Assembly (NCBI RefSeq): GCF_016405985.1
Contig: NZ_JAEFCF010000005.1
Location: 1 to 64,000, forward strand
Source: Paracoccus sp. IB05
GTDB taxonomy: Bacteria > Pseudomonadota > Alphaproteobacteria > Rhodobacterales > Rhodobacteraceae
DNA: 64,000 nt
Direction of reading: 5' to 3'
Within the stretch, counting starts at the first letter, position 1. Every line of letters begins with the position of its first letter. The notes under the pieces are model-generated. The model saw only the letters and a program-made list of their open reading frames with translations, made no database searches and was not told the origin of the DNA. A program made the translations under genes and the position numbers. Positions 24,308 through 33,363 of this stretch are shown one piece after another.

Positions 24308-25519
24308 ATGAAGCACATCACATCCACGGTCCTTGCGGCCGGGGCACAGGAAACTTGTGCCAAATCCGCGGAGCACTCGCTCCCCGGCATGGGGTCGATT
24401 ACCCTGCAGCCAGCATTCCGGCCGATCTCTCGTCGTGACATTATGGCCGCGGTCAACACATGCAGCCGCGATCTCGGCATCCGGCAAGGGGCGGTTGTAG
24501 TCCTCGACGCTCTGCTGAGCTGCCTGCCCTGCCAGGGCACGGATGGTCGCGAGACCCCTGTCTCTCCGACCACCCTGCTAACGGTCTACGCCAGCAACGA
24601 AACCCTGTGCTTCCGCGCCAGGGGTCTCACCGACCGTCAACTGCGTCGGCATCTGGAGAGACTCGAAGCCGCCGGCCTGATCCGCCGCCGTGACAGTGCA
24701 AATGGCAAGCGCTTCCCCGTCATGCAACGCGGAAAGCCGATCGGCGCCTTCGGGCTGGACCTGTCGCCTCTCTTCGCCCAGTCCGACAAGCTGCTCGCCC
24801 TTGCCCTGCAACGCCGCGAAGAAGCCGACGAGTTGCGTGGGCTGCGCGCCCAGATCCTCAGACTTCGCGCGGCCTGTACTGACCTCCAATTGAGCGCCGC
24901 TGCCGTCACGTTTATCGACGGGCTGCGCAACCTCGTGCGGCGCACCTCGCTGACCCTCATTGAGGCTCGGTCAGCTCTCTCACAGCTGACCGCGGTCGTC
25001 TCTTCTCATACCGCCCTCCAAACGGCGGCCATTTGCGAAACCAAACTGGTTGAGCAACACCTACCTTCCAATGATGAAGCCGCAGATCCTGCTTCCCCCA
25101 CCGAGACCACGACCAACAGCAACACCACCGAAGCAGCCCCGGAAGCCTTTCAGGCCCTCACCGCAGAAACCTGCAGCCTCCCCCCAACCAAACAAATGCC
25201 CGGCTCTGACGGACAGAATGTCCGCCACATAGAGCAAGACTCAGATACAAAAAAAAGAAAGAGAGAAGCCACGGATCTTCCCAGTTGGGCAGCCCTGAAC
25301 GAGATCAGTGCTTTCTATGAAGAGCCGACCAGCTCCCAAGAGGCCACATGCATCGCTTTCGAATTCGGAAAGATGCTGAGAATAAGCCAGGACATTCTCG
25401 CCAGCGCTGCGAGCAAGCTCGGGCTCTGGGAACTTCTCAGACTTGAAAACCGCATGGCAAAGCAGATCGGAAGCATCCTCAACCCTGATGCCTATGTGAG
25501 ATCCCTCCTGCGGGCGTGA
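24308..25519 (+). CDS. repC: RepC replication initiator
   Basis: Initiates replication of the plasmid at an origin located within repC itself in this family. The 403-residue protein has the typical RepC layout: an N-terminal winged-helix region (TDRQLRRHLERLEAAGLIRRRD, about residues 100-121, ending in the beta-wing RFPVMQRGK), a central helical region (LRGLRAQILRLRAACTDLQL), a variable Ser/Thr/Pro-rich linker (about 255-310) and a conserved C-terminal helical domain (315-403). ATG 24308 gives the family length; ATG 24389 is a possible alternative. It is separated from repB by the ctRNA region, as expected. Confidence 0.92.
   Translation: MKHITSTVLAAGAQETCAKSAEHSLPGMGSITLQPAFRPISRRDIMAAVNTCSRDLGIRQGAVVVLDALLSCLPCQGTDGRETPVSPTTLLTVYASNETLCFRARGLTDRQLRRHLERLEAAGLIRRRDSANGKRFPVMQRGKPIGAFGLDLSPLFAQSDKLLALALQRREEADELRGLRAQILRLRAACTDLQLSAAAVTFIDGLRNLVRRTSLTLIEARSALSQLTAVVSSHTALQTAAICETKLVEQHLPSNDEAADPASPTETTTNSNTTEAAPEAFQALTAETCSLPPTKQMPGSDGQNVRHIEQDSDTKKRKREATDLPSWAALNEISAFYEEPTSSQEATCIAFEFGKMLRISQDILASAASKLGLWELLRLENRMAKQIGSILNPDAYVRSLLRA
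24988..24997. promoter_or_regulatory. Half-conserved parS core inside repC
   Basis: GACCGCGGTC, the 10-base core of the repB palindromes, occurs within repC without the flanking symmetry. It may be a weak RepB site or chance. Confidence 0.35.
25245..25268. other. A-rich tract in repC, candidate origin (oriV)
   Basis: A purine-rich, A-dominated stretch lies in the variable linker region of repC, unlike the GC-rich neighbours. In repABC plasmids the origin maps to an AT-rich region inside repC. The position fits, but no iterons or other proof are visible. Confidence 0.3.
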
Positions 25520-25524
25520 CCCCT

Positions 25525-25534
25525 GACCGCGGTC
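25525..25534. promoter_or_regulatory. parS core just after repC
   Basis: GACCGCGGTC occurs 5 bases after the repC stop codon. It is the fourth copy of this core in 1.5 kb, which supports a spread RepB-binding region around the replication genes. Confidence 0.4.
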
Positions 25535-25582
25535 GGATGGCCCTGAAACACGCAGATAGACCGCTCGAGGGAAATCGGATAG

Positions 25583-25597
25583 GTTCTTTGATTGTTC
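25583..25597 (+). promoter_or_regulatory. LexA (SOS) box stranded upstream of the insertion element
   Basis: GTTC-TTTGATT-GTTC is a perfect alphaproteobacterial SOS box (GTTC-N7-GTTC). It lies 29 bases before an ATG-TGC (25626) with a strong GAGGAGG ribosome site, which I read as the original start of the SRAP gene. The insertion element now separates this promoter from the rest of the operon. Confidence 0.75.
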
Positions 25598-25628
25598 TCA
25601 TACGGAGATGCCGCGAGGAGGAATCATG

Positions 25629-26582
25629 TGCTGGTGTGGACGGGTGCTCACCCACCTGCGCTATGGTCTTCCGGACCACGGTCAAAAACCTGAGGAGATA
25701 GCGATGAAGAACCCACCAGTCCGCATCGGCATGGATACATCCAAATCCGTCTTCCAGTTGCACGGGGTAGACGCGGACGAAGTTGTCGTCATCCGCAGAT
25801 CATTCCGGCTGTCCGAGATGATCCACTATTTCGAGAAGTTGTCGCCTGTGCCCGTCGCCATCGAATCCTGCGGCAGTTCGCATCATTGGGCGCGGTTGCT
25901 CACCTCGCTTGGCCACGATGTGAGGCTGATACCGCCGCAATATGTGAAACCCTACGTTAAGCGGGGCAAAAACGATGCTGCAGATGCAGGGGCACTTTGT
26001 GAGGCGGTCACCCGACCGAGCATGCGCTTTGTGCCGATCAAGTCGAAAGAACAACAGGCTGCCTGTATGTTGATGACCGTGCGCGAACGTCTGGTCTCGG
26101 TCAAATCGCAGCTCTCGAATGCGTTCCGCAGCTATGCCGCCGAATTCGGCATTGTCGGTGCCGCTGGCCGGCAGAATGTCAATGAGCTGATACAACGTGT
26201 TCTGGAAGAAGAGACCTTGCCCGAACTGGCCCGGGAACCCTTCCGCTTCCAGGCCAGGGAATATGCTGCCGTCGAGACCCGCCTTGAAGAGATAGAGGCC
26301 AGGCTGATGAAATGGCACCGCGAGAATGAGGCCAGCCGACGTATCGCGACGATAGCCTTACCAGTCTTGCAGGACGCATGAGATGGAACACCCAATCGGT
26401 CGATACGCGCGTGATTCCGAAGGTTACACTGGCCCTGACAAGGTCGCTCATGTGCCTGGAGCGGGCGTAGCGCACACCATCTGGGCCAGCGAGTTCGCCT
26501 TGCGCAAACAGGCCGGACATCTGACAGCAAACGATTTGGCTAAAAGTCTTCTGCAATCCTGACAAGAGAGGGGGTCCACATC
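25629..26582 (+). mobile_element. Damaged IS110-family (IS1111-type) insertion sequence
   Basis: An element of about 950 bp encoding an IS110-family transposase remnant. Subterminal inverted repeats TGTGGAC (25635-25641) and GTCCACA (26574-26580) mark its ends. Known: IS1111-group elements have such subterminal repeats, often no target duplication, and a long non-coding 3' end that can carry the bridge RNA. Here about 200 bases of non-coding sequence follow the broken transposase. Joining the outside bases (ATG before, TGCAACCTT after) rebuilds the canonical SRAP start M-C-N-L. Exact ends are ambiguous by 3 bases, because TGC occurs on both sides. Confidence 0.75.
25704..26381 (+). pseudogene. 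IS110-family transposase, C-terminally truncated
   Basis: The N-terminal DEDD (RuvC-like) domain is present: RIGMDTSKSVFQLHG with the first Asp, then AIESCGSSHHWARLL, then PYVKRGKNDAADAGALCEA with the second acidic cluster. The 226 residues stop after SRRIATI; the C-terminal Tnp20 domain with the catalytic serine, normally another 100 or so residues, is missing, so a deletion has removed it. The element should therefore not transpose on its own. The open frame also extends upstream in frame to the former SRAP start codon at 25626, so SOS induction could now express this remnant. Confidence 0.8.
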
Positions 26583-27266
26583 TGCAACCTTTACGCCCAG
26601 ACCAAAAGCCAGGACGCGATGCGCCAGGTCTTTCGTGATGTGTTGGACCAGGACGAAGACGAGGAGCTTATCGATGCCACGGGCAATCTCGCGCCAGCTC
26701 CCGGTCTCTTTCCTGACTATCCGGCGCCGATCATTCGCCGCGGTAACGGCCGCAACTGGACCCTGACCACGGCCCGATGGGGCATGCCGACCCCATCAGT
26801 CTATCTTTCGGCCAGGCGCACGGATCCGGGCGTCACGAATATCCGCAACATCAGCTCGCCCCATTGGCGCCGCTGGCTCGGACCAGCGCATCGCTGCCTC
26901 ATTCCCTTCACCAGCTTCTCCGAACCCGATGGCCGACCGGGGGCAGCTCGCAACAGCCCGGTCTGGTTTGCCCTCGGCCAGGATCGTCCGCTTGCCTTCT
27001 TCGCCGGCATCCGTACCGAATGGACCTCGGTCAGGAAGCTGAAAGAGGGCGAAGTGACTGCGGAGCTCTTCGGTTTCCTGACCTGCGAGCCCAATGCCGA
27101 GGTCCGGCCCGTGCATCCCAAAGCCATGCCGGTGATCCTGACGCGCCCCGAGGACTGGCGCTGCTGGCTGACCGCGGACACCAATACGGCGCTGAAACTG
27201 CAGCGCCCGCTCCCCGACGGGCAGCTTCAGATCGTGGCGGAGGGGCATCATGCGGACCCTGCGTAA
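26580..27266 (+). CDS. SRAP (HMCES/YedK) abasic-site-binding protein with lost start codon
   Basis: SRAP proteins form a thiazolidine crosslink to abasic sites in ssDNA through Cys2. Reading from 26580 gives I-C-N-L-Y-A, where known relatives begin M-C-N-L-Y: the ATG has become ATC. The other active-site residues are in place: Asn in TNIRNIS, Glu in SFSEPDG and His in RPVHPKAMPVIL. A ribosome site (GAGAGGGGG) stands 5 bases before the ATC. If translation starts only at ATG 26619, Cys2 is lost and the protein is inactive. The gene overlaps imuA by 17 bases, so it is the first gene of the mutasome operon. Whether ATC is used as a start, or the gene is dead, cannot be told from sequence. Confidence 0.8.
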   Translation: MCNLYAQTKSQDAMRQVFRDVLDQDEDEELIDATGNLAPAPGLFPDYPAPIIRRGNGRNWTLTTARWGMPTPSVYLSARRTDPGVTNIRNISSPHWRRWLGPAHRCLIPFTSFSEPDGRPGAARNSPVWFALGQDRPLAFFAGIRTEWTSVRKLKEGEVTAELFGFLTCEPNAEVRPVHPKAMPVILTRPEDWRCWLTADTNTALKLQRPLPDGQLQIVAEGHHADPA

Positions 27267-27852
27267 CTGGCTTACATATGAGAGTCATGCTGACCCGCTG
27301 CACCTTCTGAACAGCCGCGTTCATGAAGTCGAAGGGCGCGGTCGGATCGGGTTCGCTCTCTTTCAGGCCGCCCGGCTGGCGGGGCCGGTCTTCTGGATCA
27401 TGCTGGCGCATGACCGGGACAGGCTGCTGCCGGGATCCCTGCCGGAAGGTGTAGCCGGGCGGCTGCATCTCATCGAGGCCCCTGGTGAGACGGATCTGCT
27501 CTGGGCTGTTGAAGAGGCTCTGCGGGCGCGGCCGGTGTCTCTGGTCATCGCGGCGCCGGAAAAGCCCATCACGCTGACCGCGGGCAGGCGGCTCCAGCTT
27601 GCTGCCGAGGCCGGGGACACCACGGGCCTCATGCTGATCCAGGAGGGCAGGGGGAGCAATGCCGCCGAGACGCGCTGGAAATGTGATCCGCTGCCTTCAC
27701 CTGCGGACTCGACTCGCCATCGCTGGGCTCTTAGTAAGAACAAAAAGGGAACAATCATATTCTGTGATGTGAGCTGGAATGGCGCGACGGCTGCTGTCCA
27801 TCTGGTTCCCCAGGCTCGCGAGCGATGTCAGCCTGAGGATCCGCCCGCTTGA
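27250..27852 (+). CDS. imuA: ImuA, RecA/SulA-like mutasome component
   Basis: Part of the ImuA-ImuB-DnaE2 translesion polymerase system that causes damage-induced mutation. The 200-residue protein fits the ImuA family, which has a RecA-like fold: FALFQAARLAGPVFWIML, then a helical region, DLLWAVEEALRARPVSLVIAA (strand plus helix), then TAGRRLQLAAEAGDTTGLML, and a C-terminal TRWKCDPLPSP motif characteristic of ImuA. The start overlaps SRAP and the end overlaps imuB by 74 bases, so all are co-translated. No intact Walker A box is seen, as is common in this family. Confidence 0.85.
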   Translation: MRTLRNWLTYESHADPLHLLNSRVHEVEGRGRIGFALFQAARLAGPVFWIMLAHDRDRLLPGSLPEGVAGRLHLIEAPGETDLLWAVEEALRARPVSLVIAAPEKPITLTAGRRLQLAAEAGDTTGLMLIQEGRGSNAAETRWKCDPLPSPADSTRHRWALSKNKKGTIIFCDVSWNGATAAVHLVPQARERCQPEDPPA

Positions 27853-29254
27853 CGGGCCTTTCGCGTTGACGCTCCGGGCGTCGAACGCGGAACATCTGCA
27901 TTGCCTGAACAAAGCCGCCACGGCGGCAGGCCTCCATCCCGGCATGCCGCTCGCCGATGCGCGCGCGGTCTGCCCGGCGCTTTCGACCCGTCCGGCCGAT
28001 CTGATCCGCGAGGGCAGGGCGCTTGAGGGCCTGCGACGGTGGGCGAGCCGTTACGGACCACATGCAGCGAAAGACGGAACGGATGGCCTGGTCGTCGATG
28101 TCTCGGGCGTGCCGCATCTCTTTGGCGGCGAGGCAGAGCTGCTTGCCGATCTCGAGGCGCGGTGTGAGCGGACAGGGGTTGGCGCAAAGAGCGCCATAGC
28201 GGAAACCCGGGGCGGAGCCTGGGCCCTTGCCCGTCATGGCGGTGGCGTGATCCCGGAAGGCGGGCTCCTGGCCCGGCTTGGGCCGATGCCGGTCAGCGCG
28301 CTTCGGATCGAACCTGCGGTTGCCGAAGCTCTGACCCGGCTTGGGCTGAACAGGATCGTCGACCTGACCAATGTTCCCCGGGCACCACTGGCCCGCCGGT
28401 TCGGCGCGGATCTTCTGCTGCGGCTGGATCAGGCGCTCGGAACGCAGGTTGAACCCGTCGCGGCGGGGTCAGAGGCCCCGCATTTCGGGGTGCGGATGAC
28501 CCTGCCCGATCCGATCGGGCTGACGGCGGATGTCATGGGCGTGCTTGACCGGCTGCTCGTGCGGCTTTGCGACAGGCTGGCATCGGCCCGGATGGGCGCG
28601 CGCGCGGTCCGGCTGGAGCTGCAGCGCGTAGACCGCTCGGCTGCGGTGGTCGATGTGGGGCTGGCCCGCGCAATGCGCGATCCGGCCCGGATCTCGGCCT
28701 TGTTCCTCAAAGGGGTCGATGAGGTCGATTCCGGCTTTGGGATCGACGGGCTGCGCCTCACCGCCACAATGACCGAGCCGCTGGCCCCCGAGCAGATCGG
28801 CAATACAGAGGCGCGGGCCGGGGATGAGCTTTCGGATCTGATCTCCCGGATCGGCAACCGGCTCGGGTTTGACGCCGTGCAGCGCTTCCAGCCCGCCAGC
28901 AGCCGCATTCCCGAGCGCAGTTTCGTGACCGTTCCGGCCGTCTCTGCGCCGCCGGTGCCGTTCCCGCAGGGGCGTCGCCCCCGCCGGCCCATCACCCTCT
29001 TTCCGGCAGAGCCCCTGACCCAGGTCTCGGGCAACCCGCCCGCCCGGTTCAGCTGGCGCAGGATGGGCTTTACCACATTGCGGGCGCATGGCCCGGAGCG
29101 GATCACGCCGGAATGGTGGTGCGACGATCCGGCCTGGCGTTCCGGCGTGCGGGATTACTGGCGGGTAGAGACCAGTGAGGGGCCACGGCTCTGGCTTTTC
29201 CGCACGCCGCAATCGGGGTCACGGGACTGGTATGCACAGGGGGTTTTCCTGTGA
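27779..29254 (+). CDS. imuB: ImuB, inactive Y-family polymerase homologue
   Basis: Scaffold of the mutasome that links DnaE2 to the beta clamp. The 491-residue protein begins RRLLSIWFPRLASDVSL, where the Y-family polymerase would carry catalytic Asp and Glu; these are missing, as in known ImuB. A palm/fingers-like region, a thumb-like HhH section (LTRLGLNRIVDLTNVPRAPLARRFG), a little-finger domain and a C-terminal ImuB-specific tail follow. Lengths match the family. The stop overlaps the dnaE2 start by 4 bases. Confidence 0.9.
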   Translation: MARRLLSIWFPRLASDVSLRIRPLDGPFALTLRASNAEHLHCLNKAATAAGLHPGMPLADARAVCPALSTRPADLIREGRALEGLRRWASRYGPHAAKDGTDGLVVDVSGVPHLFGGEAELLADLEARCERTGVGAKSAIAETRGGAWALARHGGGVIPEGGLLARLGPMPVSALRIEPAVAEALTRLGLNRIVDLTNVPRAPLARRFGADLLLRLDQALGTQVEPVAAGSEAPHFGVRMTLPDPIGLTADVMGVLDRLLVRLCDRLASARMGARAVRLELQRVDRSAAVVDVGLARAMRDPARISALFLKGVDEVDSGFGIDGLRLTATMTEPLAPEQIGNTEARAGDELSDLISRIGNRLGFDAVQRFQPASSRIPERSFVTVPAVSAPPVPFPQGRRPRRPITLFPAEPLTQVSGNPPARFSWRRMGFTTLRAHGPERITPEWWCDDPAWRSGVRDYWRVETSEGPRLWLFRTPQSGSRDWYAQGVFL

Positions 29255-32200
29255 CCGCCTATGCCGAACTCTGCGTGACCTCGAATTTTACCTTCCTGCG
29301 CGGGGCGTCCCACCCCGAGGAACTGGTGAAACGCGCGGCCGATCTTGGCCTCACGGCCATCGCCATCACCGACCGCAACTCGGTCGCGGGGGTGGTCCGG
29401 GCTTTTTCTGCTCTGAAGGAGCTCGCACGGGTCGCGCAGGAGGCCGGCCAAAGTCAGGGGGGGCAGGATGTTTCTCTGCCCCGCCTGATCCCCGGGGCGC
29501 GTCTCGTGCTGACCGACAGCCCTGTGGAATGGCTCGCGCTGCCAACCGATCTGGCCGCCTGGTCGCGGCTCACACGGCTTCTATCGCTCGGGAAAAGGCG
29601 CGCTGAAAAGGGCAGCTGCCATATCGGTCTGGCCGATCTCGAGGAATGGGGCAGGGGGATGATCCTGATCGCCCTGCCGCCCGATCCGCTGGAAAAGAGC
29701 GGCTTCGAGCGGGATCTGCTCCGGGTTTCCGCCCGCTTCTCCGGTCAGTGCTTCCTTGGCGCGGCCCCCGTCTATGACGGGCAGGATCAGGAACGGCTTG
29801 ATTGTCTGGCCGGGATTTCGCAGGCGACCGGCTTGCCCAAAGTCGCGGTCGGCGATGTGCTGATGCACCGCTCAAGCCGGCGCCCGGTCGCTGATGTGCT
29901 GACCTGTATCCGCGAGGGCTGCACCATCGACACTATCGGTGACCGGCGCCTTGCCAATGGGGAACATCGCCTGAAATCCGGCGAGGAACTGGCCCGTATC
30001 TTCCACCGCTATCCGGCGGCACTGCGCCGCACGGTCGAGATCGCCGACCGCTGTGCGTTCCGCATGGACCAGCTGCGCTACCAGTATCCCGACGAGGCAA
30101 AGGACGGGGAACCGGCCCAGACCCGGCTCGAGCGGCTGGCGCGCGAAGGGCTGCACTGGCGCTACCCAGGCGGCGCGCCCCCGAAGATCGTCAGCCGCGT
30201 CGAGAAGGAACTGCGCCTGATCGCCGAGGTGGAATACGCCCCCTACTTTCTGACCGTCTATGACATCGTCAGCTTTGCGCGATCAAAAGGCATCCTTTGC
30301 CAGGGCCGGGGGTCTGCCGCGAATTCCGTGGTCTGCTATCTGCTGGGCATCACCGAAGTGCCGCCTGAAAGCATCACCCTGATTTTCGAGCGGTTCATCT
30401 CGAAAGACCGCGGCGAGCCGCCGGATATCGATGTTGATTTCGAACATGAGCGCCGCGAGGAGGTGATCCAGTGGATCTATAAGCGCTACACCCGCGAATG
30501 CGCCGGGCTGACCGCCGTGGTGATCCATTTCCGCGCCCGCGCCGCAATCCGCGAGGTCGGCAAGGTCATGGGGCTCAGCCAGGACGTGATCGCCCGGCTT
30601 TCGGGCCAGATCTGGGGCTGGTCGTCAGAGGCCCCCGGCGAGGACCGGCTGCGTGACGCGGGCCTCAGCCCCGGGGACAACCGCGTGGCCCTTGCGGTGA
30701 AGCTGATCGCCGAGATTATCGGCTTCCCCCGGCACCTCTCGCAGCATGTCGGCGGTTTTGTCATCACGCAGGGAAGGCTGGACGATCTCTGTCCGATCGA
30801 GAATGCCGCGATGGAGAACCGCACCGTCATCGAATGGGACAAGGATGATATCGACGCGCTCGGGCTGTTGAAGGTCGATGTGCTGGCGCTCGGGATGCTG
30901 ACCGCGATCCGCAAGGCCTTTGGCCTGATCAGGGATCACCGGCAAGAGCATATGACGCTCGCGAATATCCCACCCGATGATGCTTCTGTCTATGACATGC
31001 TCTGCCGCGCGGATGCGATCGGGGTGTTCCAGGTCGAAAGCCGGGCGCAGCTGAACTTTCTGCCCCGGATGAAGCCCCGGGAATTCTATGATCTCGTCTG
31101 CGAGGTGGCCATCGTCCGGCCCGGGCCGATCCAGGGCGGCATGGTCCATCCCTTCATCAACCGCCGCCAGGGCCGTGAGAAAGTCGAAGATCTTGGCCCG
31201 GCCATGATGGAGGTGCTGGGCCGCACTTACGGGGTGCCGCTGTTTCAGGAACAGGCCATGCAGATCGCCGTTGTGGCAGCCGGTTTCACCCCGGCCGAGG
31301 CCGACCGGCTGCGCCGCTCGCTTGCGACCTTCAAACGGATGGGCACCATCGGCGGCTTTCGCGACCGCTTTATCGGCGGTATGCTGGAACGTAGATATGA
31401 TGCCGATTTCGCGGCACGCTGCTTTGCCCAGATCGAGGGCTTCGGCTCTTACGGCTTCCCCGAAAGCCATGCGGCCAGCTTCGCCCGGCTGGTCTATGTT
31501 TCGGCCTGGCTCAAGCGCCACCATCAGGCGATCTTCACCTGCGCGCTGCTGAATGCCCAGCCGATGGGGTTCTACGCGCCGGCCCAGCTGGTGCGCGATG
31601 CGCGCGATCACGGTGTCGAGGTACGCCCCGTCTCGGTGAACGAGTCCGTCTGGGAGTGCACCATCGAGCCCCGGGCCGATGGATCGCATGCGTTGCGGCT
31701 TGGATTTTGTCAGGTGAAGGGGATGCGTGAAGAGGATGCGGACTGGATCAAGGCCGCACGTGGCAATGGCTATCCCGATGTCGAAAGCGTCTGGCGCCGT
31801 GCGGGGCTCAGGCCCGACGCGCTGGACCGGCTGGCAGAGGCCGATGGTTTCGCGGGTCTGGGTCTCTCGCGGCGCGATGCCCTCTGGCAGGCGAAAGCGC
31901 TGAAGGCGCCAAAGCCGCTGCCGCTGTTCGGCCTCGACGGGGAAGGCGGGCAGGAGCCGATGAGCGATCTGCCCCGGATGACGCTCGGCCAGGAGGTGAT
32001 CGAGGATTACCTGTCCCTGCGCCTCAGCCTGCGGGCCCATCCTCTGGAACTCCTGCGACCCAATCTGCCCGAAAGCCTGCCGGCGGCCTCGCTCCTGCAC
32101 GCGACAGGCCGCATCCGGCTCACGGGGCTGGTCATCACCCGCCAGCGCCCGGGCACCGCCTCGGGCGTGGTCTTTCTCACCCTTGAGGACGAGACCGGCA

Positions 32201-32493
32201 CCGCGAATGTCGTGGTCTGGAAGAAGATCTATGAGGCCTTCCGCCCCGCCGTGGTGGCGGGGCGGCTTTTGCGGGTGACGGGGCGGATCGAGCGTGACGG
32301 ACAGGTCACCCATCTGATCGCGGAAGCAATCGAGGATCTGTCAGCGCGGCTTTCAACCATCGGGCATCAGCTGCGGATCGGGGCCGAAACCGAGAGGGCA
32401 GGGGAGACCGTCAGGCCGACGCGGACAGCGGGCAGGGCGCGGCATCCGAGAGAGCAGGCGAAGAAGCTGTTCCCCAGCCGGGATTTTCACTGA
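29251..32493 (+). CDS. dnaE2: DnaE2 (ImuC), error-prone C-family DNA polymerase
   Basis: Copies damaged DNA during the SOS response together with ImuA and ImuB. The 1,080-residue protein has an N-terminal PHP domain (YAELCVTSNFTFLRGASHPE), the polymerase core with the catalytic acidic motif PPDIDVDFEHERR (about residue 390), the CQGRGSAANS motif, a fingers region (PGPIQGGMVHPFINRRQG) and a C-terminal OB-fold (VVFLTLEDETGTANVVVW). It lacks the long tau-binding tail of DnaE1, as expected for DnaE2. It is the last gene of the SRAP-imuA-imuB-dnaE2 operon, with a 4-base overlap to imuB. The frame is intact. Confidence 0.93.
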   Translation: MTAYAELCVTSNFTFLRGASHPEELVKRAADLGLTAIAITDRNSVAGVVRAFSALKELARVAQEAGQSQGGQDVSLPRLIPGARLVLTDSPVEWLALPTDLAAWSRLTRLLSLGKRRAEKGSCHIGLADLEEWGRGMILIALPPDPLEKSGFERDLLRVSARFSGQCFLGAAPVYDGQDQERLDCLAGISQATGLPKVAVGDVLMHRSSRRPVADVLTCIREGCTIDTIGDRRLANGEHRLKSGEELARIFHRYPAALRRTVEIADRCAFRMDQLRYQYPDEAKDGEPAQTRLERLAREGLHWRYPGGAPPKIVSRVEKELRLIAEVEYAPYFLTVYDIVSFARSKGILCQGRGSAANSVVCYLLGITEVPPESITLIFERFISKDRGEPPDIDVDFEHERREEVIQWIYKRYTRECAGLTAVVIHFRARAAIREVGKVMGLSQDVIARLSGQIWGWSSEAPGEDRLRDAGLSPGDNRVALAVKLIAEIIGFPRHLSQHVGGFVITQGRLDDLCPIENAAMENRTVIEWDKDDIDALGLLKVDVLALGMLTAIRKAFGLIRDHRQEHMTLANIPPDDASVYDMLCRADAIGVFQVESRAQLNFLPRMKPREFYDLVCEVAIVRPGPIQGGMVHPFINRRQGREKVEDLGPAMMEVLGRTYGVPLFQEQAMQIAVVAAGFTPAEADRLRRSLATFKRMGTIGGFRDRFIGGMLERRYDADFAARCFAQIEGFGSYGFPESHAASFARLVYVSAWLKRHHQAIFTCALLNAQPMGFYAPAQLVRDARDHGVEVRPVSVNESVWECTIEPRADGSHALRLGFCQVKGMREEDADWIKAARGNGYPDVESVWRRAGLRPDALDRLAEADGFAGLGLSRRDALWQAKALKAPKPLPLFGLDGEGGQEPMSDLPRMTLGQEVIEDYLSLRLSLRAHPLELLRPNLPESLPAASLLHATGRIRLTGLVITRQRPGTASGVVFLTLEDETGTANVVVWKKIYEAFRPAVVAGRLLRVTGRIERDGQVTHLIAEAIEDLSARLSTIGHQLRIGAETERAGETVRPTRTAGRARHPREQAKKLFPSRDFH

Positions 32494-32754
32494 GGAACCG
32501 CGCGCTGAGCTGATCCTTCCGTATGGAGGTTTCTTTGCCAGTGCCAGTATCGAGGCTGATATCAGCCCCGTTGATACCTGCCCCCTTGAACCCACGGGAT
32601 TCTTCGCGGTCCATAGCGCAAACCGGCCTGTAATGTCTTTGCAGCAGGCCGTCGTCTGTGGATACGGGCGGACCGGATAGGGAACATGCGGCGATCCACC
32701 GGGGTCCGGAAGAGCCGGATCCCCGCTGCGATGAGCTGATCGCGGGATCTGCCG

Positions 32755-33363
32755 TCAGGGATCAGGGCGCAGCGCCCGCCCCCGCGCGGCGAGTTCGAGG
32801 GCATTGCGCACCCCCATCTTGCTCAGCACCTTTTCGCGATGCGCCTCGACCGTGCGGATCGCAATCCCAAGCTGATCGGCAATCTGCTTGTTCATCGCAC
32901 CGGTCAGCATCAGGTCCATCACCTCGGCCTCGCGCTGCGACAGCGAGGCGCGGCGATGGTCGAAATCGCGCCGATGCACCGCCTGGGTCTGCGCGGCGAG
33001 GCCAGCGGCAATCGCGCGCAAAGCGAGATCAACGATGTGATTGTCATTGAAGGGTTTTTCAACAAAATCAAAGGCCCCGGCCTTCAGTGTCCGTACCGCG
33101 ATCGGCACATCGGCATGGCCGGTCAGAAAGATCACCGGCACCACCGAGCCCATGGAATGCAGCCGTTCATAGACCTCGGGCCCCGACAGGCCCCCCATGC
33201 GGACATCCATGATGATGCAGGTCATATCCTCCAGCGGCTGCGCGGCGAGAAAATCCTCGCCCGAGGCCCAGAGCCGGGTTTCGATATCGCGCGAGGCCAG
33301 CAAAAAGGCCAGCGCGTCGCGGATCGCCTCTTCATCGTCAACGATGTCAACCAGTCCGGTCAT
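32755..33363 (-). CDS. dctR: DctR-like response regulator (FixJ/LuxR family)
   Basis: Receives phosphate from DctS and activates the dctPQM transport genes. The 202-residue protein has a receiver domain with the acidic pocket (D9-D10), the phospho-acceptor D53 (IIMDVRM), the signalling Thr/Lys (FLTGHAD, FVEKPF), and a C-terminal LuxR-type helix-turn-helix (LSQREAEVMDLMLTG, IADQLGIAIRTVEAHREKVLSKMG). It overlaps the kinase gene by 4 bases. Known: this order and family match DctS-DctR of Rhodobacter capsulatus, which controls the adjacent C4-dicarboxylate TRAP genes; the same neighbours occur here. Confidence 0.85.
   Translation of the reverse strand: MTGLVDIVDDEEAIRDALAFLLASRDIETRLWASGEDFLAAQPLEDMTCIIMDVRMGGLSGPEVYERLHSMGSVVPVIFLTGHADVPIAVRTLKAGAFDFVEKPFNDNHIVDLALRAIAAGLAAQTQAVHRRDFDHRRASLSQREAEVMDLMLTGAMNKQIADQLGIAIRTVEAHREKVLSKMGVRNALELAARGRALRPDP

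Noticed and set aside
26393-26572. 59-codon open frame after the broken transposase
   Set aside because: It lies in the expected non-coding 3' end of an IS1111-type element, has no ribosome site and shows no family signature.
30625-32313. 562-codon minus frame opposite dnaE2
   Set aside because: It has no domain signature and lies fully within a conserved polymerase gene.
32494-32754. Possible small minus-strand gene between dnaE2 and dctR
   Set aside because: Several short frames exist, but none has a ribosome site or family pattern.
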